A DNA stretch of 56,040 bases from Akkermansia muciniphila (lineage in GTDB: Bacteria; Verrucomicrobiota; Verrucomicrobiia; Limisphaerales; F1-80-MAGS106). The stretch spans positions 1-56,040 of the forward strand of contig CAMBEJ010000017.1 in the NCBI GenBank assembly GCA_945865375.1. The letters run 5' to 3'. Both the position numbers and the translations under genes were made by a program. Shown piece by piece: positions 26,175 through 34,240 of the stretch (positions within the stretch are counted from its first letter, which is position 1; every line of letters begins with the position of its first letter). Under the pieces are notes generated by a model that saw only the letters and a program-made list of their open reading frames with translations, was not told the DNA's origin and made no database searches.

Positions 26175-26477
26175 GCCTAAACAATGGCAGTGATCTCGAA
26201 CCAAAAACAAGCATATTCCATGAAGGCCGCAGCGCCGCGTAGGAACTGGCCCTGTGCATCTGAGACGTTATCGGTTGCGCAGCGGGACCTGAGACAAACC
26301 CATTGGGACACTCCTAAAGTGGCAACAAAGTGGCAGCGGCGTCCCGCCGCTGTTCCAAGCAGAGCCGAGACGGCTCGGCCAGATTCAGAATTTACCGGCA
26401 ACTTCGGGATGGACCGGTGCTGGCCCTGGTCCTGGTTTCCCCGTTGTGCTCCCTGGCCAGTGGGGTTACGCTACGAC
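26175..26477. other. Divergent intergenic region between floA and the long nfeD gene
   Basis: This ~300-bp stretch should hold both promoters. It contains a GCGGCGTCCCGCCGC inverted repeat around 26336-26351 and a GAGCCGAGACGGCTC inverted repeat just beyond (about 26361-26376), possible REP-like hairpins. The frame of nfeD is open across it, but the encoded residues are not family-like, so I treat it as non-coding. Confidence 0.55.
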
Positions 26478-27899
26478 ATGAACTTCAAACACGCTGCCCG
26501 ATTGTTCCTTGCCTGGCACTTGTTGGCGGCGACAGCGGTGTTCGCAGCGCCCATCAAACTGCCCGCCGCCGAACTTAGCGGGAAAGTTTATATCCTGCCC
26601 ATCCAAGAGGACATCATGCCGCCGATGGTTTATCTGGTCCGCCGTGCCGTGAAGGAGGCGATGGAAGCCAAGGCGGATGCGCTCATCCTCGACATGAAAA
26701 CGGATGGCGGGAGGGTGGATGTCACTGAGGAAATCATTGAAATCATCGGCAAGTTCCCGGGCCTGACGGTCACCTACGTCAACAACCGCGCGTTTTCTGC
26801 CGGCGCGTTCATCTCGGTCGCCACTCAAAAAATATTCATGGCACCGCAAAGCGTCATCGGCGCGGCGGCACCCATCATGATGACTCCCGGCGGGACGGGA
26901 GTGGAAAAGATGCCGGATACTGTCGAGGCCAAGATGACTTCCGCGATCCGGGCGTTGGTGCGCGCGCAGGCTGAAAAGAACGGGCACAATATTGACGTCA
27001 TCGAAGCGATGATCGACAAGACAAAGGAGCTGAAGATTAACGATAAAGTTCTGAACAAGGAAGGAAACATATTGACGCTCACCGATCGGCAGGCAGCCGA
27101 GGAATATGGCGATCCCCCCAAGCCGTTGCTTTCGTTGGGCACGGTGGAATCAATGGAGGCGTTGCTGATCAAGCTGGGTTACGCCGGGGCGCAGCGCATT
27201 GAAATCAAGCCGACAGGTGCCGAGCAGTTGGGCACTTGGATTACCGCGATCAATCAACTGCTGCTGATCATCGGGATGGTGGGCCTCTACATCGAATTCA
27301 AGACGCCTGGGTTCGGTTTGCCGGGCATCGTCGGGATTGCCGCGTTTGCGATCTATTTCCTTGGCGCCTACGTGGCGGGCCTTTCTGGGGCCGGTTGGGC
27401 CATCGTCTTCGCGGTGGGATTGATTTTGGTGGCGTTGGAGTTGTTTTTTTTCCCGGGCACGATCATCGTCGGAATCACGGGCACGGCGTTGATGTTGATC
27501 GCCATCGTGATGGGAATGGTGGATGTTTACCCGGGCACCCCCTCGATGCCCACGATTCCCCAATTGCGGATTCCCTTGCGGGACTTCAGCCTGGCCGTCC
27601 TCGTCTCGTTTGTCTTCATGCTGATCCTCGCGCGGTTTCTCCCTCAGACTCAACTATTCCGCAACCTCATTTCGCAATCGGCGAGCGGCGTTATTTCCGT
27701 CGCCACGCTGGAGCACCAACAAGAAGTCCTCATCGGTCAGAACGGCGTGGCCACGTCGCCCTTGTGCCCCGGTGGCAAGGCGAGATTCGGCGATCAACTG
27801 CTCGATGTCATCACCCGAGGCGAAATGGTGGAGAAAAACCGACCACTGAGGATTATTGGACACACCGGCCCGAACGCCGTGGTGGAGGAAGTCGGCTAG
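26478..27899 (+). CDS. nfeD: Long NfeD-family protein with ClpP/SppA-class serine protease domain
   Basis: The 473-aa protein has a signal peptide (LFLAWHLLAATAVFA) and a periplasmic ClpP-type protease domain (about 30-240). That domain shows LILDMKTDGGRVDV, the nucleophile motif NNRAFSAGAFISVA and the GAAAPIM loop. Four to five membrane segments follow (LLLIIGMVGLYIEFKTPGFG onward), then a C-terminal OB-fold (GQNGVATSPLCPGGKARFGD). Long NfeD proteins of the 1510-N type cleave membrane-associated hydrophobic peptides, including stomatin/flotillin partners. Divergent location next to floA supports that pairing. ATG 26478 starts the signal peptide. Confidence 0.93.
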   Translation: MNFKHAARLFLAWHLLAATAVFAAPIKLPAAELSGKVYILPIQEDIMPPMVYLVRRAVKEAMEAKADALILDMKTDGGRVDVTEEIIEIIGKFPGLTVTYVNNRAFSAGAFISVATQKIFMAPQSVIGAAAPIMMTPGGTGVEKMPDTVEAKMTSAIRALVRAQAEKNGHNIDVIEAMIDKTKELKINDKVLNKEGNILTLTDRQAAEEYGDPPKPLLSLGTVESMEALLIKLGYAGAQRIEIKPTGAEQLGTWITAINQLLLIIGMVGLYIEFKTPGFGLPGIVGIAAFAIYFLGAYVAGLSGAGWAIVFAVGLILVALELFFFPGTIIVGITGTALMLIAIVMGMVDVYPGTPSMPTIPQLRIPLRDFSLAVLVSFVFMLILARFLPQTQLFRNLISQSASGVISVATLEHQQEVLIGQNGVATSPLCPGGKARFGDQLLDVITRGEMVEKNRPLRIIGHTGPNAVVEEVG

Positions 27900-28311
27900 G
27901 GCCCTGACTTGCGGCGGCGGCAGCGATGATCTCGGCGCACCCTTCAGTCAGACCTCGACAAATCACAGGACCTGGGACAGGGAAGATCGCAAGATTTCTG
28001 AGTGTCTTTGTTGGGCGGTTCCTCGCTGTTGTGAGTGGAAGGCCAAAGGGGCCCCCAAGGGGACCCTAAAATGTCCAGTCTTCAGGCCCTGGAAGGGACA
28101 GTGCCATTGGGGTTGGAATCCGGGGGCGGCACTCGCGAACTCATCTGCCCCCGTATAGTTCTTGTATCCCCCTTCGGGGTTATTTAATCCCAGAACTCTG
28201 CAGGGTCCATCGAGAAGAGCGAAGAGCCTGTCTAAGCGCCATTCGGGTCAGACCTCGGTAAAATCGGTTGAAATCGTGATCTGGACGCGCAATCCCAATT
28301 CATCCATTTTT
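27900..28311. other. Intergenic region after nfeD with repeat debris
   Basis: There is no credible gene. A CCCCTTCGGGG hairpin followed by TTATTT (about 28171-28187) could weakly terminate nfeD. The 14-bp word TCTAAGCGCCATTC at 28231-28244 matches the end of the IS remnant at the left of the window. GTCAGACCTCG occurs twice (near 27950 and 28248). The region looks like layered insertion remnants. Confidence 0.5.
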
Positions 28312-28457
28312 CGTAATCGTAATCGTAATCGTAATCGTAATCCTCGGGTGTTGCCCTTGAAACGGAGGGGTGGATTACGATTACGATTACGATTAGGAGC
28401 AGCGAATTGGAGTTGCTCGAACATCCGGCCAAACAGGGTCGTTTTGCTGAGTTCAGA
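28312..28457. repeat. Hexamer-array hairpin element, copy 1
   Basis: Five CGTAAT units (28312-28341) face three GATTAC units plus GATTAG (28373-28396) across a 31-bp core, so the arms are complementary and can form a hairpin. A conserved tail follows to 28457, ending 2 bp before the stop codon of the minus-strand glutaredoxin gene. A second copy at 42951-43084 shares core and tail but has different hexamer counts. Confidence 0.85.
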
Positions 28458-28459
28458 GG

Positions 28460-28714
28460 TTAAGGGAGCTGTTTCCAGAAAATTTCCAGCTCATCCACGC
28501 CGAAATCAGCGAGGATTTCGCCATCCACATCGATCACGGGAGCGGAGGTTTGGCCTGAGAGGGTTTTCATCTCGTTCCAGGCGGACGCGGTGGCTGTGAC
28601 ATCGATGACTTCGTGCGGGATTTCCTGCTCTTCGAGCCAGTCTTGGGCTTCATGGCACCAGCCGCAGTAGGGTTTGACAAAGAGCCGGACGCGTTTCTGT
28701 GGTTGAGACGTCAT
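28460..28714 (-). CDS. Glutaredoxin-family protein
   Basis: The 84-aa single-domain thiol redox protein begins with a beta strand (VRLFVKPYCGWCHEAQ) that carries the active-site CGWC. It has the cis-proline TSAPVIDVDGE and a GVDELEIFWKQL helix. Glutaredoxins reduce disulfides or glutathione-mixed disulfides in the cytoplasm. The Trp in the active site differs from the more common CPYC. The 3' end abuts the hexamer-array hairpin, which may serve as its 3' processing or termination structure. The rhodanese gene is divergent, 270 bp away. Confidence 0.9.
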   Translation of the reverse strand: MTSQPQKRVRLFVKPYCGWCHEAQDWLEEQEIPHEVIDVTATASAWNEMKTLSGQTSAPVIDVDGEILADFGVDELEIFWKQLP

Positions 28715-28984
28715 GAGTGCAGGGTGCTTGATGGATGCTGGCGGTCAACTCGGAATAAACAGTTGAACCACGGATGAACGCTGATTGACACGGATTGATA
28801 AGGACTTGCGCATTTGAGCGCTTTCACCCAAAAGGTGAGAACTCGGGAATCGGTTCTTTATTTCCGGTTCGTTGAATTGAACAGCCGTTTTAAGGGGCAA
28901 GCGTCCAAACTGGACGCGGGACGCCAAAGCTGCGAGAGTTCCGCAGGTCACGGTCTTTGAATTGAACAAAACGACAAGAATTTT

Positions 28985-29353
28985 ATGGATCATGCCAGTG
29001 GTTTTTTGAACTTGGTGAACGACGCCAAATCAAGGGTGAACGAGATCACGATCGATCATGCCCAAGCGCGCCTAGCCGCGAATCCTTTGGCTGTGCTCGT
29101 CGATGTCCGCGAGGAGGCGGAATGGAAGGCAGGGCATGCGGACACGGCCGTTCATTTGGGGAAAGGCATTCTCGAGCGGGACATTGAGACGCGGTTTCCG
29201 GAGAGGGATCGGGAGTTGATTCTTTACTGCGGAGGCGGATTTCGTTCGGCGCTCGCTGCAGACGCCGCGCAAAAGATGGGTTACAGGAACGTCTTTTCGC
29301 TGGCAGGCGGTTACAAGGCAATGGTTGCGGCTGGATGGAAGATGGAATGTTGA
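28985..29353 (+). CDS. Rhodanese-domain protein
   Basis: The 122-aa single-domain protein has VLVDVREEAEWKAGHADTAVHLGKG (CH2A/B-like motifs, broken here for length) and the active-site loop LYCGGGFRSAL with the catalytic Cys. The terminal GYRNVFSLAGGYKAMVAAGW closes the domain. Single rhodanese domains transfer sulfane sulfur to thiol acceptors. The six-residue loop CGGGFR fits sulfur rather than phosphate substrates. It has no signal peptide. The upstream 270 bp contain small hairpins (GCGTCC/GGACGC at 28903-28919) and a relic of the dispersed CCACGGAT-type repeat. Confidence 0.88.
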   Translation: MDHASGFLNLVNDAKSRVNEITIDHAQARLAANPLAVLVDVREEAEWKAGHADTAVHLGKGILERDIETRFPERDRELILYCGGGFRSALAADAAQKMGYRNVFSLAGGYKAMVAAGWKMEC

Positions 29354-29614
29354 TTGGCTGCTCAGGAGGCTGGAGTGTTAACTGAGCCTTTTCACTGATC
29401 ACTGATGACTGCCCTCCCTCCACTCACCCTCCCCTCCTGAATAAGCCAACCGATGCCTGAGTCAAACTGGGGAGATCGACGAATCGTTAATGATGAGAAT
29501 GAGCTGAGATTGTGATCCTAATGAGTCAGTGCTCGTGTGATCCAGCTTGATTCCGTTTCTAATTGATGCGAAAGATCTTTTGAGTTCACCCCTGAAACAA
29601 CCCGATCATATTAA

Positions 29615-29628
29615 GAGGAATATTCCTC
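29615..29628. promoter_or_regulatory. Perfect 14-bp palindrome over the ribosome-binding region
   Basis: GAGGAATATTCCTC is fully palindromic and ends 8 bp before ATG 29637. Its GAGGA half is the only plausible Shine-Dalgarno sequence. It could be an operator or a self-dimerising or hairpin element that affects translation. Confidence 0.45.
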
Positions 29629-29636
29629 ATACCGGC

Positions 29637-31979
29637 ATGAATGCCTCTCTTGCCATCACCCGAAAAGTCGTCATCACATTCGCAGCCGCAAGCTTGGTCA
29701 TCGCCTGTGACACCGAAAAAGCGGATGTCAAACGAACGACGGCGAAACCGGCGGCCATCAGCAACAGCGTGGTGGTGACCACAGCGGCACCTACAAACCG
29801 CCCCCCTGCGCAACCGACGCAGCCGGGTCCTCTTGTCGTCTCACCCGCGTTAAACGAGATCATCAAACTGGCGCAGGCAGGGGTCGGCGAGCAGGTTTTG
29901 TTGACCTACATCGAAAACTCGCCGCTGAGCTATAAGCCGACTGCGGATGAGATCGTCTATTTAACCGACCTTGGAGTCTCCGAAAACGTCATCACGACCC
30001 TAATGAAAGGAGGCTCTCCGCTCCAGGAACGCGTGGCCGGTTTGCAACAGGCGCAACCCGATCCGGCGCAACCGGCTCCGGTGCCCAACGCTCCGGGGCA
30101 ACCCGGTTTGGTGGGGCTTTCCGCCACGAACCCTCCGCAAGGCGTCGCGTTGGCCGCCACCCCTCAACCCGAGCCGCCACAACAGCGTTACATTGTGGCT
30201 CAACCAGTCGCAGGTCAGCCCAATTACGTGGAGGCCCCGGCCCCAGCCCCGATCGTCACGTACGCCACTCCACCGGCACCAGTGTCTTACAATTATTTCT
30301 ACGAAACTCTTTCGCCCTATGGTTCTTGGGTTGATTACCCGGGGTATGGCTACTGCTGGCAGCCCTCCGTGACGGTGATCGATGCGGGCTGGCGTCCGTA
30401 TCACAATCGAGGGCGATGGCTCTACACGGATTCCGGGTGGTACTGGCAATCGGATTATTCCTGGGGGTGGGCTCCTTTCCATTATGGACGGTGGGTGAAC
30501 ACCCACAATTGCGGGTGGCTCTGGTCACCCGACACGGTTTGGGCACCCGCCTGGGTTTCCTGGCGCCACTCGCGAGACCACTGCGGTTGGGCTCCGCTTC
30601 CCCCTGGGGCAGCCTTTGTTGCCGGTGTGGGTTTCCACTACCGGGGAGCGCGGGTTGGGGTGGGCTTCACCTTCGGTCTGCAGGATGAACATTACACATT
30701 CATACGATCAGGACGGCTCACAGATCGAAACCCATGGGGCCATTATGAGCCCGCAGCCAAAAACTCTTCCATCATCAAAAATTCCACCGTGGTGAACAAC
30801 TATATTGTTGGCAACAACAACACCATCATCAATGGGGGCATTGACCGCGACCGTCTTGTGGCGGAAACTCGGCAGGAGATCAGAAAGATCCCATTGCAGG
30901 AAGTGAATCGGCCTCAAGGCATAGCGCAGGCGGCTGACCGGGTTTCGAAGGATGGATCGAGTCTCGCTGTGTATCGGCCACAAGTGCCCCAACAAGCCGC
31001 AAAGCCCCCGGCACACGTGCCCACAAGAACCGTCGATCAAGCGGTCCGGGTCGCTTCCTTTAGCACCAGATCGGAAGCACCCAAGATGGCTCCGGCAGTG
31101 GGCGGTTCTCTCCAGCCCTCGAAGATCGCGCCGTCGAACCTTGGCGCGACGACGCAAAGCCCGCAGAACAGATTAATTCCGGCGAGAGGAAGCTCCGTCG
31201 TTCCCATCACTGTTCGACCCGCATCCACTCCGGCCACGAGGCTCGCGCCCGATCGATCCGCTGACCTTCCGACCCGAGCCAATACAACGGTTTCTGGAAG
31301 CAGTGTGCCGACAGCTCAAACTCCAGCCGCACGCCCTGCGCCGGCAGGCTTGGCTTCTCCCCAAACCCAAACTCCATCGGGGAACCCTGTCGGCTCTTTG
31401 CAAAATCGCAACGGCCTCCAGACCAGCAGGCCGGTTGCTGAAGCGCCGCGGCAGGGACTGGTGCGCCCGCTTGAAAACACAGCCGCTCCGACTGGGGTGA
31501 CGCCGCGCACGCTGCCCTCCGTGGTGCCTTCCAGCACACAAAGAACCCTCACGCCAGCAGTGAATGGGCCTTCGGCCTTTCGGCCAGGAAACCCCGCGCC
31601 ACCCCAAGCGGCACCACCGGCCTCGGGATTCCGTCAGGATTTTCGCAAGATCGAAGCCCCACCGCAGGCGTCCGTGCCGCCCCCAAAATTCCAGAATAAT
31701 CAAAACACAGCGCAGCAAAGGACATTCGGCGCGAATCCGGGGGCTTACATCCCTCCGCAACAGAACTTCCAGCAGCCGTCGGGCTCCAGGGGTTCTCCTG
31801 CTCCTTCCTATAATTCACCGCCGCCGGCGTCGTTTCAAAACCGCCCAGCCCCGTCTGGGAACCAGGCACCCCGTTCCTATAGCGCTCCCCCTCAAAATGC
31901 CCCGCCTGCGTCTCGACCCCAGCCCAGCCCTGGAGGAAACTCGACGGGTGGACGTCGGGAAGAAGGGAAGAAGAACTAG
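29637..31979 (+). CDS. DUF6600 lipoprotein with long Pro/Gln-rich tail
   Basis: The 780-aa product starts with a lipoprotein signal peptide (TFAAASLVIAC, lipobox VIAC), so it is an envelope lipoprotein. After a Pro-rich linker comes a helical segment (about 75-135, NEIIKLAQAGVGEQVLLTYI). The DUF6600 Trp-rich region (about 220-350) shows YGSWVDYPGYGYCWQP, WRPYHNRGRWLYTDSGWYW and CGWAPLPPGA. A V/N-rich strand follows (NNYIVGNNNTIINGGI), then about 330 residues of low-complexity Pro/Ala/Gln/Ser-rich tail. DUF6600 function is unknown. Composition suggests an extended cell-wall-spanning or surface-exposed region. ATG 29637 is chosen for the signal peptide. Confidence 0.82.
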   Translation: MNASLAITRKVVITFAAASLVIACDTEKADVKRTTAKPAAISNSVVVTTAAPTNRPPAQPTQPGPLVVSPALNEIIKLAQAGVGEQVLLTYIENSPLSYKPTADEIVYLTDLGVSENVITTLMKGGSPLQERVAGLQQAQPDPAQPAPVPNAPGQPGLVGLSATNPPQGVALAATPQPEPPQQRYIVAQPVAGQPNYVEAPAPAPIVTYATPPAPVSYNYFYETLSPYGSWVDYPGYGYCWQPSVTVIDAGWRPYHNRGRWLYTDSGWYWQSDYSWGWAPFHYGRWVNTHNCGWLWSPDTVWAPAWVSWRHSRDHCGWAPLPPGAAFVAGVGFHYRGARVGVGFTFGLQDEHYTFIRSGRLTDRNPWGHYEPAAKNSSIIKNSTVVNNYIVGNNNTIINGGIDRDRLVAETRQEIRKIPLQEVNRPQGIAQAADRVSKDGSSLAVYRPQVPQQAAKPPAHVPTRTVDQAVRVASFSTRSEAPKMAPAVGGSLQPSKIAPSNLGATTQSPQNRLIPARGSSVVPITVRPASTPATRLAPDRSADLPTRANTTVSGSSVPTAQTPAARPAPAGLASPQTQTPSGNPVGSLQNRNGLQTSRPVAEAPRQGLVRPLENTAAPTGVTPRTLPSVVPSSTQRTLTPAVNGPSAFRPGNPAPPQAAPPASGFRQDFRKIEAPPQASVPPPKFQNNQNTAQQRTFGANPGAYIPPQQNFQQPSGSRGSPAPSYNSPPPASFQNRPAPSGNQAPRSYSAPPQNAPPASRPQPSPGGNSTGGRREEGKKN

Positions 31980-32164
31980 TTCGGCCAAGCCGGAACGTTC
32001 GTCCCTGCCCTCAAAAGTTTGTCTGCCATTTTTCTCAAGCTTTGGGGGCACCGGACACAACAACGCATCACGAGACAATCAGAGGCTTCACTGCCCCGGG
32101 ATTTTGGAGTTTGCGCAAGTTTCCACGATCTTTCCTTAAACTCCGGTCCACTGCCATCAACCTC

Positions 32165-33148
32165 ATGAACCAGACATTGGCTCTCAAGAATATTCCCGCG
32201 CTGATCACGCTGTGGGTCCTCTTACTGACCTTCCAGAACCGGCTGTTCAGCGGCGACACGGTCACGCTCTATGACAGCCATGGGTTCGAATATGACTCGG
32301 GATATGATCCGCGCTATCTGCTGACAGGACAGATGGACTGGGCCGGACAGGGGACCGGTGGGAACGGTCTCGTCACGAACTATTTTGCAGGTCGCGGCCA
32401 ACAAGCTTTTGTGGGGTATTTTCCCCCGACCCAAACCGAGGAGACACTCAACGTTTGGAGACCGGTGAACCTGAGTCCTCAGCGATTGGGGTTCTCCCTG
32501 GTGAAATTCTCGGTGACAATGCAAATCGTGGACAGCACGAACAACGCCTATGACGATTTTCGGTGGAGCGTCTACAACACCAATGAACACCGCCTATTCA
32601 CCCTGGATTTCGACAACTATGCGGGGATCATTTCATACGGTCTTAACGATACGAACGGGTTCATTTCCACAGGGTTTACGTTCGCCAACGACGGGGTCTA
32701 CGACCTCGAGGTCAATATGAATTTTTCCAGCAACACCTGGAGCGCCTTTCTGAACGATGTGGTGATCGTGAGCGGGAAGAAGATCAGCACATCCGAAGCC
32801 GTCGAGTTGTCCTTGGGTGATATCGACGCCGTCTGGGCCATTCGCGACCCGAAAAAGCCCGGCGACAATTTTATGGTTTTCGACGACTATACCATCACTG
32901 CGGAGGCCAAAACAGCTCTCCCGATCCGGCTTGAAACCCTCGCAATGCTGCCAGACCTGGGGTATCTCCTCCGCGTTCACGGGGAACCCGGAAGAAGCTA
33001 CGCACTGGAGACCTCGGAGGATTTTCGTCTCTGGCGATCCATCAAAACCAACACCGCGCCGATTCCTGATGGCACTTTCGATTACCTCGACTCACGGGCA
33101 ACGAATCAACCCATCCGTTTCTACAGGTCGAGGCTTCTGACTCCTTAG
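32165..33148 (+). CDS. Secreted protein of unknown function with verrucomicrobial C-terminal module
   Basis: The 327-aa product has a signal peptide (ALITLWVLLLTFQNRLFSG). A beta-rich domain (about 32-245) with aromatic strands follows (FRWSVYNTNEHRLFTLDFDN, YDLEVNMNFSSNTWSAFLND), resembling concanavalin/LamG-like jelly rolls. The last ~80 residues form the separate module YALETSEDFRLW ... PIRFYRSRLLTP. No catalytic motif was recognised. ATG 32165 begins the signal peptide. The stop TAG shares one base with the GTG of queG, so the two are cotranscribed despite unrelated roles. Confidence 0.72.
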   Translation: MNQTLALKNIPALITLWVLLLTFQNRLFSGDTVTLYDSHGFEYDSGYDPRYLLTGQMDWAGQGTGGNGLVTNYFAGRGQQAFVGYFPPTQTEETLNVWRPVNLSPQRLGFSLVKFSVTMQIVDSTNNAYDDFRWSVYNTNEHRLFTLDFDNYAGIISYGLNDTNGFISTGFTFANDGVYDLEVNMNFSSNTWSAFLNDVVIVSGKKISTSEAVELSLGDIDAVWAIRDPKKPGDNFMVFDDYTITAEAKTALPIRLETLAMLPDLGYLLRVHGEPGRSYALETSEDFRLWRSIKTNTAPIPDGTFDYLDSRATNQPIRFYRSRLLTP

Positions 33149-34197
33149 TGAAAAGTATTCTAAAACAACGGGCCTTGGAGCTCGGCTTTGACGTGTTCCG
33201 GGTCACGTCCGCCGCCCCGCCTCAGTCCGGAGTTTTTCTGAAACAATGGCTTGATCGCGGAGACCACGGAGAGATGGGCTATCTCGCGAAGAACGCGGCC
33301 AAGAGGCTCGAGCCTGATCTTGTCCTCCCTGGCGCCCGGTCGATCCTCTGCCTCGCAACTTCCTACCATCGACCAGATCCTGAAAGCAACCGTCCTTCAT
33401 CAACAGGGGCACCCCTCCCGGGGGTCGTTGCCCGGTATGCACGCTTTGAAGATTATCATCCGGTTTTAGCAGATCGGCTCAAGACCTTCGCGGCATTCCT
33501 GGACACGCTCGCGAGCGTGCCACAAAAATCTCTCTGGTATGTGGATACCGGCCCCATTTTGGAACGAGATCTGGCTCAGCGCGCGGGGATTGGATTCGCG
33601 GGTAAACACACCAACCTGATCAGCCGTGAGCTCGGGAATTGGTTTTTGCTATCCGAGATCCTGACGCTCGCGGAGCTCGAACCGGACGAACCAGAAAAGA
33701 ACCGGTGCGGCAAGTGCGAACGCTGTCTCGGCGCGTGCCCCACTGGAGCCATCACCGCCCCGTTCACTCTGGACGCGCGGCGGTGCATCTCCTACCTCAC
33801 CATTGAGCTCAAAGGTTCCATTCCGATTGAGTTGAGGCCACTCATCGGAACTCGGATTTTCGGATGCGATGACTGCCTGGCGGCGTGTCCTTGGAATCGT
33901 TTCGCGAGGGAAGGGTCCATGATGGCGGCGGCAGCCCGGCCTGATCTGGATTCACCCAACCTTGTCGAGTTGCTTCAACTGGATGAGGAGACATTTCGAC
34001 TTCGTTTCAGGAATTCCCCGCTTGCCCGTTCCAAACGCCGTGGGCTGCTGCGGAACGTTTGTGTCGCCCTGGGGAATGGGGGTGGCAGGGACGCGCTCCC
34101 TCACCTGGAGAAAGCCAGATCAGATCGTGAACCGCTCGTGGTGGAACACGCAAGCTGGGCGATCCAGCAGATTAATTCCAGAGTTCGAACACCTTGA
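33148..34197 (+). CDS. queG: Epoxyqueuosine reductase
   Basis: The 349-aa cobalamin- and iron-sulfur-dependent enzyme makes the last step to queuosine in tRNA. It has the catalytic region WYVDTGPILERDLAQRAGIG (Asp133). The first [4Fe-4S] cysteines are 187, 190, 193 and 197 in CGKCERCLGACPTGA, and the second cluster is in CDDCLAACPWNRFA. A C-terminal HEAT-like repeat tail follows (EPLVVEHASWAIQQI). The length is normal. GTG 33148 overlaps the preceding stop by 1 bp. It converges on the DUF3106-like gene with a 43-bp gap. Confidence 0.96.
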   Translation: MKSILKQRALELGFDVFRVTSAAPPQSGVFLKQWLDRGDHGEMGYLAKNAAKRLEPDLVLPGARSILCLATSYHRPDPESNRPSSTGAPLPGVVARYARFEDYHPVLADRLKTFAAFLDTLASVPQKSLWYVDTGPILERDLAQRAGIGFAGKHTNLISRELGNWFLLSEILTLAELEPDEPEKNRCGKCERCLGACPTGAITAPFTLDARRCISYLTIELKGSIPIELRPLIGTRIFGCDDCLAACPWNRFAREGSMMAAAARPDLDSPNLVELLQLDEETFRLRFRNSPLARSKRRGLLRNVCVALGNGGGRDALPHLEKARSDREPLVVEHASWAIQQINSRVRTP

Positions 34198-34240
34198 CCT
34201 TGACCACGCCAAGAAACTTAACCTGGAACCGAGGGGGCCA

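Noticed and set aside
26184-26477. N-terminal extension of the long NfeD protein
   Set aside because: It overlaps the divergent promoter region and the signal peptide begins only at 26478.
28312-28396. Hexamer array considered as a CRISPR or telomere-like sequence
   Set aside because: Units are 6 bp without spacers, and the two arrays are inverted around a unique core.
28162-28599. 145-codon frame across the hexamer array
   Set aside because: Its Arg/Asn repeats arise from translating the CGTAAT array; not a gene.
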